Part shown: in pieces, positions 1 through 9,295 of the stretch
Layout: every line of letters begins with the position of its first letter
Numbering within the stretch: the stretch's first letter is position 1
From: Gemmatimonadota bacterium
GTDB lineage: Bacteria; JAAXHH01
Direction of reading: 5' to 3'
Assembly: GCA_009841265.1 (NCBI GenBank)
Contig: VXMB01000014.1
Coordinates: forward strand, 124,001-188,000
DNA length: 64,000 nucleotides
Translations under genes and position numbers: made by a program
Notes under the pieces: generated by a model
What the model saw: only the letters and a program-made list of their open reading frames with translations
Told to the model about the DNA's origin: nothing
Database searches by the model: none

Positions 1-2
1 GG

Positions 3-1829
3 TACGAGGAGTACGGTCGATGGTCCCGGGAGAATTGGGATTCGTTCTTCTTCTACACCTACATCATGCTGGAACCAGGGGTTTCACCGGCGGAGCTGGC
101 CGCGAAGCTTCCCGGTTTCGTGGACCGGCACGTGGGCGAGCAGCTCCAGCGGCGCGGCGGCCGCTACGAGTTTTCGCTGCAGCCGGTCACCAATATACAC
201 CTGTATTCCCACCTCGAGAACGAGCCCGGCATCAACACCGATATCAGCTATGTCTACATCCTGGCCGCCATGGGCCTCTTCATTCTTGTGATCGTCTGCA
301 TCAACTACGTGAACCTGACCACTGCGCAGTTCGTCCACCGGTTTCGGGAGATCGGCATGCGGAAGGTACTCGGCGCGTCAAGGTTGCACCTGGTCCGGCA
401 GTACCTGGGAGAGTCAGTCCTGCTGGCTTTCGCGGCCCTGCTGATCGCCCTGCTGGCGGTTTGGCTCGTATCTCCCTGGTTCGACGCGCTGACGGGCATG
501 CCGGCATCCGCGGGGTTCATGGGGAATGCGGTCTGGTGGGTGGCCTTGCCGGCCGCGGCGGTCTTCATCGGCCTGTTGTCCGGAGGCTATCCAGCCATCC
601 GGCTCTCCGCCTTCGGGACGGTTCCCGGACTCAAGGAAGGCCGGTCAGCGTGCCTTGGCCGACCAGGCCGGCCGCACGAAACGGACCGGGCGCTTTCGAG
701 GAAGGTGCTCGTCGTCGTCCAGTTCGCCATTTCCATCGCGCTGATCATTGGCACGGGGGTTCTGTTCAGTCAGATCAGCTACATCCAGAACAAGCACCTG
801 GGTTTCGACAGGGAGCAGGTAATCGCCATTCCCTCGATCGCCGAGGTGGCCTACCAATACCAGCCCTGGAAGGACGAACTGCTCAGGCACAGCGGGGTGG
901 TGGACGCGAGCCAGGGCGTCTACCTGCCCGGCCTGGAGGGGAACATCGGGTGGGTGACCTCCGAAACGGCCTGGCGCGTTGACGATCCGAACCAGGTCAA
1001 GCACGACCTCCAGGGCATTATCGTCGCCGCGGGCTACGCGGAGACTCTGGGACTCGAATTGCTGGCGGGTAGGTCGTTCAGCGGCCCGTTGGACAGCAAG
1101 GCCGAATCCGACAAGATCCTGCTCAACGAGTCCGCCCTCCGGGTCCTGGGCTGGGATACGCCCGAAGAGGCCCTGGGAGAACAGGTCCAGTTCGGCATCG
1201 GCATGACGCAGACCGTCATCGGCGTGGTCCGGGACTTCCACCTTCGGTCGCTGCACCTGCCCATCGAACCGCTCGTGATCCTTTACGGCCGCGGGCAGCT
1301 CATGGTGGTCCGGATCCAGCCCGGGGAGACGACGCGTACGCTGGATCTTATCGAACAGGCCTGGGCGCGGTATTTCCCGGACTTCCCCTTCACCTTCTCC
1401 TTCATCAACGAGGATATCGACCGGCTGTACCGGGCCGAAGAGCGCATCGGGTATGTCTTCGCGGTTTTTGCGGTGGTAGGGGTGCTGCTCGCCTGCATGG
1501 GCCTCTTCGCGCTGGTCTCCTACACGGTCGAGCGCCGGGTCCGGGAGATCGGTATCCGCAAGGCGCTGGGCGCATCCTCACGCCGCATGCTCGTCCTGCT
1601 GTCCGCCGAGTTCGCGGCTCTCGTTCTCCTCGCCAACGCCATCGCCTGGCCGGCCGCCCGGCTGTTCATGAACCGCTGGCTCGAGTCCTTCGCCTACCGG
1701 ATCGAGATGGGATGGGGGATCTTCTTCGCCTCTGGCGGAATAGCCCTGCTGATCACGATGATCACCATCGGATACCACGTGATCCGGACCGCGCTGGCCA
1801 ATCCGGCCGAAGTGCTACGGGGCGAGTGA
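3..1829 (+). CDS. MacB/FtsX-type ABC permease, N-terminus outside the window
   Basis: The frame is open from base 3, so about 190 N-terminal residues lie upstream and 608 residues are visible. They give, in order, the end of a periplasmic MacB-core-like domain, a first FtsX membrane bundle with REIGMRKVLGA, a second periplasmic domain, and a second FtsX bundle with REIGIRKALGA close to the C-terminus. This is the doubled layout of single-chain permeases of about 800 residues, which in known families work with a separate MacB-type ATPase in the inner membrane. The substrate cannot be told from the sequence. It is a close paralogue of the genes at 3081 and 6891 and ends with the same ALANPAEVLR-type tail. 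No ATPase gene is in the window. Confidence 0.85.
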   Translation, partial: YEEYGRWSRENWDSFFFYTYIMLEPGVSPAELAAKLPGFVDRHVGEQLQRRGGRYEFSLQPVTNIHLYSHLENEPGINTDISYVYILAAMGLFILVIVCINYVNLTTAQFVHRFREIGMRKVLGASRLHLVRQYLGESVLLAFAALLIALLAVWLVSPWFDALTGMPASAGFMGNAVWWVALPAAAVFIGLLSGGYPAIRLSAFGTVPGLKEGRSACLGRPGRPHETDRALSRKVLVVVQFAISIALIIGTGVLFSQISYIQNKHLGFDREQVIAIPSIAEVAYQYQPWKDELLRHSGVVDASQGVYLPGLEGNIGWVTSETAWRVDDPNQVKHDLQGIIVAAGYAETLGLELLAGRSFSGPLDSKAESDKILLNESALRVLGWDTPEEALGEQVQFGIGMTQTVIGVVRDFHLRSLHLPIEPLVILYGRGQLMVVRIQPGETTRTLDLIEQAWARYFPDFPFTFSFINEDIDRLYRAEERIGYVFAVFAVVGVLLACMGLFALVSYTVERRVREIGIRKALGASSRRMLVLLSAEFAALVLLANAIAWPAARLFMNRWLESFAYRIEMGWGIFFASGGIALLITMITIGYHVIRTALANPAEVLRGE

Positions 1830-1836
1830 GGACGGA

Positions 1837-2844
1837 CTACGCCCGGTCCAGAACCAGGTCCCGCCCCGCCACGAGGCTGGCCATCTTGCGGTCCGCCACG
1901 CTGCGGGGGAGCATCCAGAAGCCGCAGTCGGGGTGCACCCAGCGTACGCGCTCCGGTCCGAGCACGTCGACGGCGTGTTCGATGCGCCGGGCGACCTCGT
2001 CCGGCGATTCCACGCCGTTGTCCTTGATGTCGACCACGCCCACGCCCAGTGCAATGTCTTCGCGCAAATCCCTGAACATCGGCAGCTCGTCGTAACCCCG
2101 CCTCGCGAACTCCAGGACGAGATGGTCGACGTCCAGATTGTTCAGGAATCCCATCAGGTCATTCCAAAGGCCGGCCTGGATGCTCTGCCCGCCGTAGTTG
2201 CCGAAGCAGAGGTGCAGTCCCTTCTCGCCCTGCACAGCGCCAAGCACGTGGTTGACGGGTTCGTGAGCCCAGTCCGCATCCTCGGGATGGCCGGTCAGGT
2301 TGGCCTCGTCCACCTGCAGGATCGGCGCGTCGATCTCGGCGACCTGCCTGCGTAACACCTCGGCAATATCCATCGTCATGGCACGCAGATCGCCGTAGTG
2401 CTCGTCCAGGAGGGTCTTGGCCAGCATGTAGGGCGAGGTGACGGTGAACTTGAGGGTGTGGTCCGTGAGCGTTCGCATGGTCTGCCATGCGGACGGCAGG
2501 TTGAGCGCGCCTTCCCCGATCTTACCGCGTACGATACCGCCCGGGGTACTCCGGAAAGCCATGCCCTCGCGCTTCCGAAAATCGGCGAGGATCTCGCGGG
2601 AGACCTCCGTTGTGATCCCGGACATGGGCCGGATAAAATACTCGATCATCCCGTTGGTCTCCGGGTGGCCGACGTCGAAGCGGGACAGCTCCCCGTCGGT
2701 GAGCACATCGATCCCGGCCAGTTCCTGGGTCTTCAGGATCACCTTGGCCGCGTCGATCAGGTTGGGCGTGGTGGGATAGGCCGCCAGCCAGTCCGGGATG
2801 GGATAGCTGCCGACCACGGTGGTCTTGATCTCGGGTTTTGCCAT
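1837..2844 (-). CDS. MetE C-terminal-like (cobalamin-independent methionine synthase family) protein
   Basis: The 335-residue protein has the TIM-barrel fold signature of the methionine synthase II / epoxyalkyl-CoM transferase group: TTVVGSYPIPDWL at the N-terminus, and zinc-ligand-like residues in GLHLCFGNYGG (His-x-Cys) and in HPDCGFWMLP (Cys). Family members bind zinc and transfer methyl or alkyl groups to or from thiols. It is half the length of true MetE because the N-terminal barrel is absent, so methyltransfer from methylcobalamin or another donor, or a different thiol reaction, is more likely than folate-dependent methionine synthesis. The ATG follows a GGGAG motif. It stands alone, convergent with the permease before it and divergent from the one after it. 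Confidence 0.75.
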   Translation of the reverse strand: MAKPEIKTTVVGSYPIPDWLAAYPTTPNLIDAAKVILKTQELAGIDVLTDGELSRFDVGHPETNGMIEYFIRPMSGITTEVSREILADFRKREGMAFRSTPGGIVRGKIGEGALNLPSAWQTMRTLTDHTLKFTVTSPYMLAKTLLDEHYGDLRAMTMDIAEVLRRQVAEIDAPILQVDEANLTGHPEDADWAHEPVNHVLGAVQGEKGLHLCFGNYGGQSIQAGLWNDLMGFLNNLDVDHLVLEFARRGYDELPMFRDLREDIALGVGVVDIKDNGVESPDEVARRIEHAVDVLGPERVRWVHPDCGFWMLPRSVADRKMASLVAGRDLVLDRA

Positions 2845-2950
2845 TACGGAAACTCCCTAGGTAAGCAAGGACCTGCTTCGGGATCGATCCGGACGCAGGG
2901 CTTTTCAAATAACATGACGACAAAATGAAATGTACATTATGCATCTCAAA

Positions 2951-2968
2951 GTTGGTATCAATACCGAC
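2951..2968. promoter_or_regulatory. Palindrome in a divergent promoter region
   Basis: GTTGGTATCAATACCGAC is an 18-base near-perfect palindrome (one imperfect pair) in the AT-rich 236-base gap between divergent genes. A second inverted pair, AATCAACA at 2977-2984 and TGTTGATT at 3012-3019, lies beside it. Either could be an operator for the MetE-like gene or the permease. No strong -35/-10 pair could be placed here. This is position-based inference only. Confidence 0.3.
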
Positions 2969-3080
2969 ACAAGTGTAATCAACAGTGTATTGCCGCAGCC
3001 GCTTTGTAAAGTGTTGATTGCGCACTCTACGTCAGCAGGGCGCCTCCTGATCTACACGGCCCGATCTCCAGATACCCGAT

Positions 3081-5456
3081 ATGCTTAAAAGCTACCTAAA
3101 CATAGCGATTCGCCATATGGCCAGGGAGAAGGGATATACGGCCATCAACGTTCTCGGCCTGGCTGTCGGGATGATCTGCGCCATGCTGATCTTCCTCTAT
3201 GTCAGCTTCGAACTCAGTTACGACCGATATCATGAGAAGGCGGACCGCCTGTACAGGGTGGCGGTCAACAACGACGCCAGGACGCCTCCGGCCCTGGGGC
3301 CGGCGCTGCAGGAGGACTTCCCCGAGATCCAGGGTTTCGTCCGGCTGCTCCCGACGACCGGTACGTGGATCATGAAACACGAAGGGAATATCTACTATGA
3401 GAACCGGGTCTACTGGGCGGACAACGCCCTGCTGGACCTCTTTACCTTCCCGCTGATCCGCGGCGATTCCCGAACGGCCCTGGAAGCGCCCTACGCCGTC
3501 GTGATCAGCGAAGACACGGCCCGGAAATACTTCGGCGAAGAAAATCCGATGGGCAAAACGATTGTCGCCGACAACGGCTTCATGATGCTGACCGTTACCG
3601 GGGTCATGGAAAATACGCCGCAAAATACCCACTTTCAGGCCGACTTCTTCATTTCGCTGACCTCCGCGTCTCAGGAGGATCTCGGATACTGGTCGTGGAT
3701 CAATTTCTACACGTACATCGTGCTGCCGGAGGGTCATTCGCACGCAGCCATTGAGGAGCGGCTTCCCGCTTTCGTGACAAGGCACATCGGGGAAGGGCTC
3801 AGGGAACGGGGCGGCAGCTTCGAACTCTTTCTGCAGCCAGTGACGGACATCCATCTCCATTCCAATCTCGAACACGAGACCGGCGCCAACAGCGATATCA
3901 CCTATGTCTACATCCTTTCGGCCATAGCGCTCTTCATCCTGTCCGTCGCCTGTATCAATTTCATCAACCTGTCAATTGCCCGGTTTGCCGGCCGGACCAG
4001 AGAAGTGGGCTTGCGTAAAGTGTTTGGCGCGTATCGCTTTCAGTTGATCCGGCAGTTCCTGGGAGAATCGGTCCTGGTAACCTCCATGGCGCTGGTGATC
4101 GCCCTGGCGGCCATTTCATTGATCTCCCCGTATTTCGACAGCTTTGCGGGAAAACCGGTAACCACGGAATTCGCGGGGTCCGGTTTCTGGTGGCTCGTCC
4201 TTCCGGCCGGTGCGCTGCTCGTGGGTTTGTTGTCCGGAAGCTACCCGGCGATGCTGCTTTCCGCCCTGCAGCCGGTTCAAAGCGTGAAGGGAGGGCCGCA
4301 ACTCGCTGCGGCCGGAGGACTTTCGCGGAAGATCCTGGTGGTCATCCAGTTTACGATTTCCATCGCGATGATCATCAGCACGGGCATTCTGTTCAATCAG
4401 ATGGCATACCTCCAGAGCAAGCATCTGGGTTTCGATAAAGACCAGGTGATCGTTATACCGACTATAAATGTCGTCCTGGACAAATTCCAGCCGTGGAAGG
4501 AAGCTTTGCTGCAACATACCGGCGTGGCCGGAGTGACCCACAGCAATTCCCTGCCGGGGCTCGAGGGGAACATAGGCCAGGTATCGACCGGCACGATACA
4601 GCGGGCCGATGATCCGGGCAATATCCGGCATGACGTGCAGGGCCTGAACGTCGGTCTGGACTTCGTGGAGACCCTCGGCATGGAATTGCTCGCCGGCCGG
4701 TCTCATAGCGGTGCGATGTCCAGGGATTCCGAAGCGTTGAACATCGTAATCAACGAAACCACGCAGCGTGTGCTGGGCTGGAATACGCCGGCGGCGGCCA
4801 TCGGCAAGGAGGTCCTTTTCGGTAGAGGCTGGACTGGAACGGTTATCGGTGTGGTCCGGGATTTCCATTTCAGATCGCTGCACCTGAAGATAGAGCCGCT
4901 CGTGCTGTTTCTGGGCGGCGGTCTCCATCTGACGGTCCGGCTTCATCCCGGTGATCCGGGACAAACGCTGGATTACATTGAAAGCCAGTGGTTGCGGATG
5001 TTCCCAGACATTCCTTTTGCGTATACATTTCTCGACGAGAACATCGAACGCCTGTACAGGTCGGAAGTACGGATCGGTTACGTTTTCGGCGTATTCGCCC
5101 TGGTGGCTGTTTTCCTTGCCTGCCTGGGCCTGTTCGCGTTGGTTTCCTTCACGATGGAACGAAGAACCAGGGAGATCGGCGTGCGCAAAGCGTTGGGCGC
5201 TTCCATCCAACAGGTTTTGGCGTTGCTGTCGGGCGAATTCGTGGGACTCGTGCTCATCGCCAATGTATTTGCCTGGCCGGCGGCCTGGCTGATCATGCAA
5301 CGTTGGATGGAGTCCTTCGCCTACCGTACGGAGATTGGCTGGGAAATCTTTTTTCTTTCCGGCGTCACCGCCCTGCTAATCACGCTGGTCACCATCGGCT
5401 ATCGCGTGGTTCGGACCGCACTCGCCAATCCGGCGGACGTGCTACGGAACGAGTGA
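3081..5456 (+). CDS. MacB/FtsX-type ABC permease
   Basis: The protein has 791 residues. An N-terminal membrane helix (about residues 18-40, GYTAINVLGLAVGMICAML) is followed by a periplasmic MacB-core-like domain (about 45-250), a first FtsX bundle (about 275-410), a second periplasmic domain (about 430-640) and a second FtsX bundle (about 665-785) carrying REIGVRKALGA. The family forms the membrane part of ABC transporters driven by a MacB/LolD-type ATPase, often in efflux or envelope maintenance. It is a full-length paralogue of the permeases at 3, 6891 and 33325. The ATG at 3081 has no clear ribosome binding site but begins exactly where the paralogues do. The next gene begins four bases after the stop, so the two are probably co-transcribed. 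Confidence 0.88.
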   Translation: MLKSYLNIAIRHMAREKGYTAINVLGLAVGMICAMLIFLYVSFELSYDRYHEKADRLYRVAVNNDARTPPALGPALQEDFPEIQGFVRLLPTTGTWIMKHEGNIYYENRVYWADNALLDLFTFPLIRGDSRTALEAPYAVVISEDTARKYFGEENPMGKTIVADNGFMMLTVTGVMENTPQNTHFQADFFISLTSASQEDLGYWSWINFYTYIVLPEGHSHAAIEERLPAFVTRHIGEGLRERGGSFELFLQPVTDIHLHSNLEHETGANSDITYVYILSAIALFILSVACINFINLSIARFAGRTREVGLRKVFGAYRFQLIRQFLGESVLVTSMALVIALAAISLISPYFDSFAGKPVTTEFAGSGFWWLVLPAGALLVGLLSGSYPAMLLSALQPVQSVKGGPQLAAAGGLSRKILVVIQFTISIAMIISTGILFNQMAYLQSKHLGFDKDQVIVIPTINVVLDKFQPWKEALLQHTGVAGVTHSNSLPGLEGNIGQVSTGTIQRADDPGNIRHDVQGLNVGLDFVETLGMELLAGRSHSGAMSRDSEALNIVINETTQRVLGWNTPAAAIGKEVLFGRGWTGTVIGVVRDFHFRSLHLKIEPLVLFLGGGLHLTVRLHPGDPGQTLDYIESQWLRMFPDIPFAYTFLDENIERLYRSEVRIGYVFGVFALVAVFLACLGLFALVSFTMERRTREIGVRKALGASIQQVLALLSGEFVGLVLIANVFAWPAAWLIMQRWMESFAYRTEIGWEIFFLSGVTALLITLVTIGYRVVRTALANPADVLRNE

Positions 5457-5460
5457 CCCC

Positions 5461-6891
5461 ATGAAAAACGTCGTCATCGTCGGAGGCGGCTTCGCCGGAC
5501 TGAACGCGGCCAAGAAACTCGGCGGCAGGGCCGACGTCCGCGTTACCCTGGTCGACCGGCAGAACTACCACCTGTTCCAGCCGCTGCTCTACCAGGTGGC
5601 CATGGCCGGCCTGTCACCCGCCGACATTGCCACGCCCATACGGAGCGTGCTCGCCCGCTGCCGAAACATCTCGGTGCTTCAGGGATCGGTCGAGGGGGTC
5701 GACCTGCAGGCGCAGGCCGTATCGGCGGACTTCGGCCGGCTGGAGTTCGATTACCTGCTGCTCTGCTGCGGGTCGATGCCGAGTTACTTCGGCCACGGAG
5801 ACTGGGAGGAAAACGCGCCCAGCCTGAAGACGATACCGCAGGCCACGGAGATCCGCCGGCGCTTGCTGAGCGCCTTCGAGGCGGCGGAACGGACCGACGA
5901 TCCCGAGACACGCCGGCAGCTGCTGACCTTCGTCGTCATCGGCGGCGGCCCGACCGGCGTCGAGCTGGCGGGCGCCATCGGGGAAATGAGCCGTTTCACG
6001 CTTGCAAGGGACTTCCGGAACATCGACACCCGGCTCACGCGGGTCATCCTGATCGAATCGGGTCCGCGCATCCTCTCGATGTTCTCCGAGCAGCAGGCGG
6101 CCCGTGCGGCGCGGGACCTGGAAAAGCTCGGCGTGCAGGTCTGGCCGAACACCCTGGCGACGGACATCGACGAACACGGCGTGCAGGCGGGACCGGAACG
6201 CATTGCGTCCTCTACAGTGCTTTGGGCGGCTGGGGTGCGGGGGGTTGAAGTCGCGGGACTGATCGGCCGACCTGGACAACAACCGGAACGCGCTCGAACA
6301 GACCGCGGGAGCGGCGTCGAGACGGACCGGAGTGAAAACGTGAGGTTAGACCGCGGCGGTCGCGTGGTGGTCGACGAAGACCTGACTATCCCCGGCCATC
6401 CGAACGTGTTCGTCGCGGGCGACCAGGCCTGCTTTACCCACCAGACCGGCGCGCCGCTTCCCGGTACGGCGCCCGTGGCGATCCAGCAGGGCCGGTACGT
6501 GGCGCGGGCGATCTGCCGCGACCTCGCGGGCAAGCCGCGGGAGCCCTTCCGGTTCGTCGACCGGGGCCAGATGGCGACCATCGGCCGCAGCCGCGCCGTG
6601 GCGGAAATCGGCAAGCTCAGGTTCTCCGGCTGGTTCGCGTGGATCACGTGGCTGGTGGTCCACGTCTACTTCCTCGTCGGATTCAAGAACCGGCTGCTCG
6701 TCGTGCTGCACTGGGCCTGGTCCTACGTGACGTTCCGGCGCGGCGCGCGCCTGATCGTCGAACGCGAGTGGCGGTTCGGCGGACGCGCCGGGCGCAAGGA
6801 CAAGACCGTGCCCGCCGCGGACAAGACCGTGCCCGCCGCGGACAAGACCGTGCCCGCCCGGGACGTAACAAGGACAGAAGGAAAGGATTGA
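5461..6891 (+). CDS. ndh: Type II NADH dehydrogenase (NAD(P)/FAD-dependent oxidoreductase)
   Basis: The N-terminus is an FAD-binding Rossmann motif (VVIVGGGFAGLNAAKKL). A second Rossmann motif for NADH (FVVIGGGPTGVELAG) sits near residue 160, and the FAD-contacting segment VFVAGDQACF sits near residue 315. This order is that of NDH-2, which passes electrons from NADH to quinone at the inner face of the membrane without pumping protons. The C-terminal region has the hydrophobic stretch WITWLVVHVYFLVGFKNR typical of membrane-attached members. At 476 residues it is longer than usual: there is a polar insert near residues 278-298 and a tail made of three DKTVPAA units. It lies between two permease genes, and its TGA overlaps the next ATG by one base. 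Confidence 0.85.
   Translation: MKNVVIVGGGFAGLNAAKKLGGRADVRVTLVDRQNYHLFQPLLYQVAMAGLSPADIATPIRSVLARCRNISVLQGSVEGVDLQAQAVSADFGRLEFDYLLLCCGSMPSYFGHGDWEENAPSLKTIPQATEIRRRLLSAFEAAERTDDPETRRQLLTFVVIGGGPTGVELAGAIGEMSRFTLARDFRNIDTRLTRVILIESGPRILSMFSEQQAARAARDLEKLGVQVWPNTLATDIDEHGVQAGPERIASSTVLWAAGVRGVEVAGLIGRPGQQPERARTDRGSGVETDRSENVRLDRGGRVVVDEDLTIPGHPNVFVAGDQACFTHQTGAPLPGTAPVAIQQGRYVARAICRDLAGKPREPFRFVDRGQMATIGRSRAVAEIGKLRFSGWFAWITWLVVHVYFLVGFKNRLLVVLHWAWSYVTFRRGARLIVEREWRFGGRAGRKDKTVPAADKTVPAADKTVPARDVTRTEGKD
6799..6861 (+). repeat. 21-bp tandem repeat, three copies, in the ndh C-terminus
   Basis: Three head-to-tail 21-base units begin at 6799, 6820 and 6841; the first two are identical and the third differs only at its end. 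Each encodes DKTVPAA, giving an in-frame charged tail that other NDH-2 enzymes do not have. Confidence 0.9.
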
Positions 6892-9281
6892 TGACAGGAA
6901 GCCACCTCTCCATGGCCCTGCGGCACATGGGCCGGTATCGGAGTTATACGGCCATAAACGTCCTCGGTCTCGCCGTCGGGATGATATGCGCCATCCTGAT
7001 CTTTCTGTACGTGCGCTACGAACTTAGCTACGACCGCTACCACGAAAAGGCCGACCGCATCTACCGGGTAACGCTCAACGACAGCGCGCGGTCGCCCCGT
7101 GAACTGGGTCCGATGCTCCAGGCCGACTTCCCCGAAATCCAGCACTTCGCCCGGATGCTTCCCACCATCGGCACGTGGATCATGAAGCACGAAGACCGGA
7201 TCTACTACGAGAAAAGCGTGTACTGGGTCAACAATGCACTGTTCGACGTCTTTACTTTTCCCCTGGTGAGAGGCGATCCGGATCACGCCCTGGAATCGCC
7301 GTACACGGTGGTCATCAGCGAAGACACCGCCCGGAAGTACTTTGGCGATGAAGATCCCATGGGCAAAACCATCATCGCCGACAACGGATACATGCTGCTG
7401 ACCGTCACCGGCGTCATGGAGAACATACCGGAAAACGCCCACTTCCACGCCGACTTCCTGATCTCCCTGGCTTCGGCATACGACAAGTTCGAATGGAACA
7501 GGTCTGCGGGGATCTGGTTCTCCACGCTGTTCTATAACTATATCGTCTTGCCGGTAGGCCATCCGCTGGAGGAGACCCAGCGGAAATTGCCCGGTTTCGT
7601 GGAGAGACATGTCGAAGCGAGTTACCTGGAAGATCTCGACCGTTACGAATTGTCGCTGCAGCCCGTCACCGACATACACCTTTTTTCCCATCTCGAGAAC
7701 GAGCACGGCGCAAACACCGATGTGGCCTACGTGTACATCCTGATCGCCATCGGGCTGTTCATCCTGGTCATCGCTTCGGTGAATTATGTAAACCTGTCTA
7801 CCGCACAGTTCGTGCACCGGGCCCGCGAGATCGGCATGCGCAAGGTACTCGGGGCGTCCCGGGGGCAGTTGATCCGGCAGTGCCTGGGGGAATCGGTCCT
7901 GATGACCATCCTGGCCGTGTTGATCGCCCTGGCGGCCGTCTACTTCATCGCGCCGTATTTCGACGCGCTGCTAGGCCAGTCGATAGCCTCGGACCACGCG
8001 CTGCATCCCCTGTGGTGGCTCGCCCTGCCGGTCATCGCGGTCCTCATCGGACTCCTTTCGGGCGCATACCCCGCCCTCGTGTTTTCCTCCATGCGGGCCA
8101 TTCCCGGGCTCAAGGAAGGACGGCCCTACCTGCCGGGCGGCGCATGGTCCCGGAAGATCCTGGTCGTTTTTCAGTTCGCCATTTCCACCGCGCTGATCAT
8201 CGGCACCGGCATCCTGTTCAGCCAGTTGAACTTCATTCAGCACAAGAATCTGGGCTTCGAAAAGGACCAGGTGATCGTGATTCCGACGGTCGAGCAAGTG
8301 GCGACCAACTACCAGCCGTGGAAAGATGCCCTGTTGCAGCACCCCCTTGTGGAGGGTGTGAGCCAGGCCATCACCCTGCCCGGCCTGTTCGGCACCGTCG
8401 GCCGACCGTCGACGGGCACGATGCAGCGTGTAGAGGACCCGGATCACGTCAGGCACAGCATCCATGGTTTCCAGGCCTCCGTGGACTTCGTGGAGACGAT
8501 GGGCATGGAACTGCTCGCGGGCCGGTCCCATCGCGGGGCTTTCAGAAACGACACGGAGTGGGAGCACATCGTGATCAACGAGGCGGCGGTGCGCGTCCTG
8601 GGCTGGGAAACGCCCGAAGAGGCCATCGGGCAGCAGATCCGGTTCGCCAGTGGATACACGCACACGGTGATCGGCGTGGTCCGGGACTTCCACTTTCGGA
8701 CCCTGCACCTGGAAATCGAACCGCTGGTGCTCTTTCACGGCACCGGCCTGCACCTGGTGGTCCGGATCCGACCGGAGGATATCAGGAGCACCCTGGATTA
8801 CATCGAAGCGGCATGGTCGGATTTCTTCCCCGATTTTCCTTTCGCCTTTACGTTGCTCGACGAAGACATCGGCCGCCAGTACCGGAACGAAATGCGTATC
8901 GGCTACTTCTTCGGCGTGTTCGCCCTGGTGGCGGTTTTCCTGACCGGCCTGGGTCTGGTCGCCCTGGTCTCGTTCACGGCCGAGCGGCGCACCCGGGAGA
9001 TCGGTATTCGAAAGGCGCTGGGCGCTTCCGTGCGCCGCCTGCTGGGCATGCTGTCCGCCGAATTCGTCGTGCTCGTGCTTGTGGCCAATCTCGTTGCGTG
9101 GCCGACGGCCTGGCTGATCATGGGACGCTGGCTGGAGAGCTTCGCCTACCGGATCGAGATGGGGTGGGGGATTTTCTTTGCTTCCGCCGGCGCCGCGCTG
9201 TTGATTTCGATGGCCACCATCGGCTATCACGTGACCAGGGCCGCGCTGGCCAATCCCGCGGAAGTGCTGCGCAGTGAGTGA
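6891..9281 (+). CDS. MacB/FtsX-type ABC permease
   Basis: The 796-residue protein has the same architecture as the 3081 gene: N-terminal helix (YTAINVLGLAVGMICAILIF), periplasmic core domain, FtsX bundle with REIGMRKVLGA, second periplasmic domain, second FtsX bundle with REIGIRKALGA. The frame is open further upstream to 6639, but the ATG at 6891 matches the paralogue starts and overlaps the ndh stop as TGATG, which indicates translational coupling. It probably works with an ATPase encoded elsewhere. The substrate is unknown. Confidence 0.88.
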   Translation: MTGSHLSMALRHMGRYRSYTAINVLGLAVGMICAILIFLYVRYELSYDRYHEKADRIYRVTLNDSARSPRELGPMLQADFPEIQHFARMLPTIGTWIMKHEDRIYYEKSVYWVNNALFDVFTFPLVRGDPDHALESPYTVVISEDTARKYFGDEDPMGKTIIADNGYMLLTVTGVMENIPENAHFHADFLISLASAYDKFEWNRSAGIWFSTLFYNYIVLPVGHPLEETQRKLPGFVERHVEASYLEDLDRYELSLQPVTDIHLFSHLENEHGANTDVAYVYILIAIGLFILVIASVNYVNLSTAQFVHRAREIGMRKVLGASRGQLIRQCLGESVLMTILAVLIALAAVYFIAPYFDALLGQSIASDHALHPLWWLALPVIAVLIGLLSGAYPALVFSSMRAIPGLKEGRPYLPGGAWSRKILVVFQFAISTALIIGTGILFSQLNFIQHKNLGFEKDQVIVIPTVEQVATNYQPWKDALLQHPLVEGVSQAITLPGLFGTVGRPSTGTMQRVEDPDHVRHSIHGFQASVDFVETMGMELLAGRSHRGAFRNDTEWEHIVINEAAVRVLGWETPEEAIGQQIRFASGYTHTVIGVVRDFHFRTLHLEIEPLVLFHGTGLHLVVRIRPEDIRSTLDYIEAAWSDFFPDFPFAFTLLDEDIGRQYRNEMRIGYFFGVFALVAVFLTGLGLVALVSFTAERRTREIGIRKALGASVRRLLGMLSAEFVVLVLVANLVAWPTAWLIMGRWLESFAYRIEMGWGIFFASAGAALLISMATIGYHVTRAALANPAEVLRSE

Positions 9282-9295
9282 GAAATGAGGACCGG

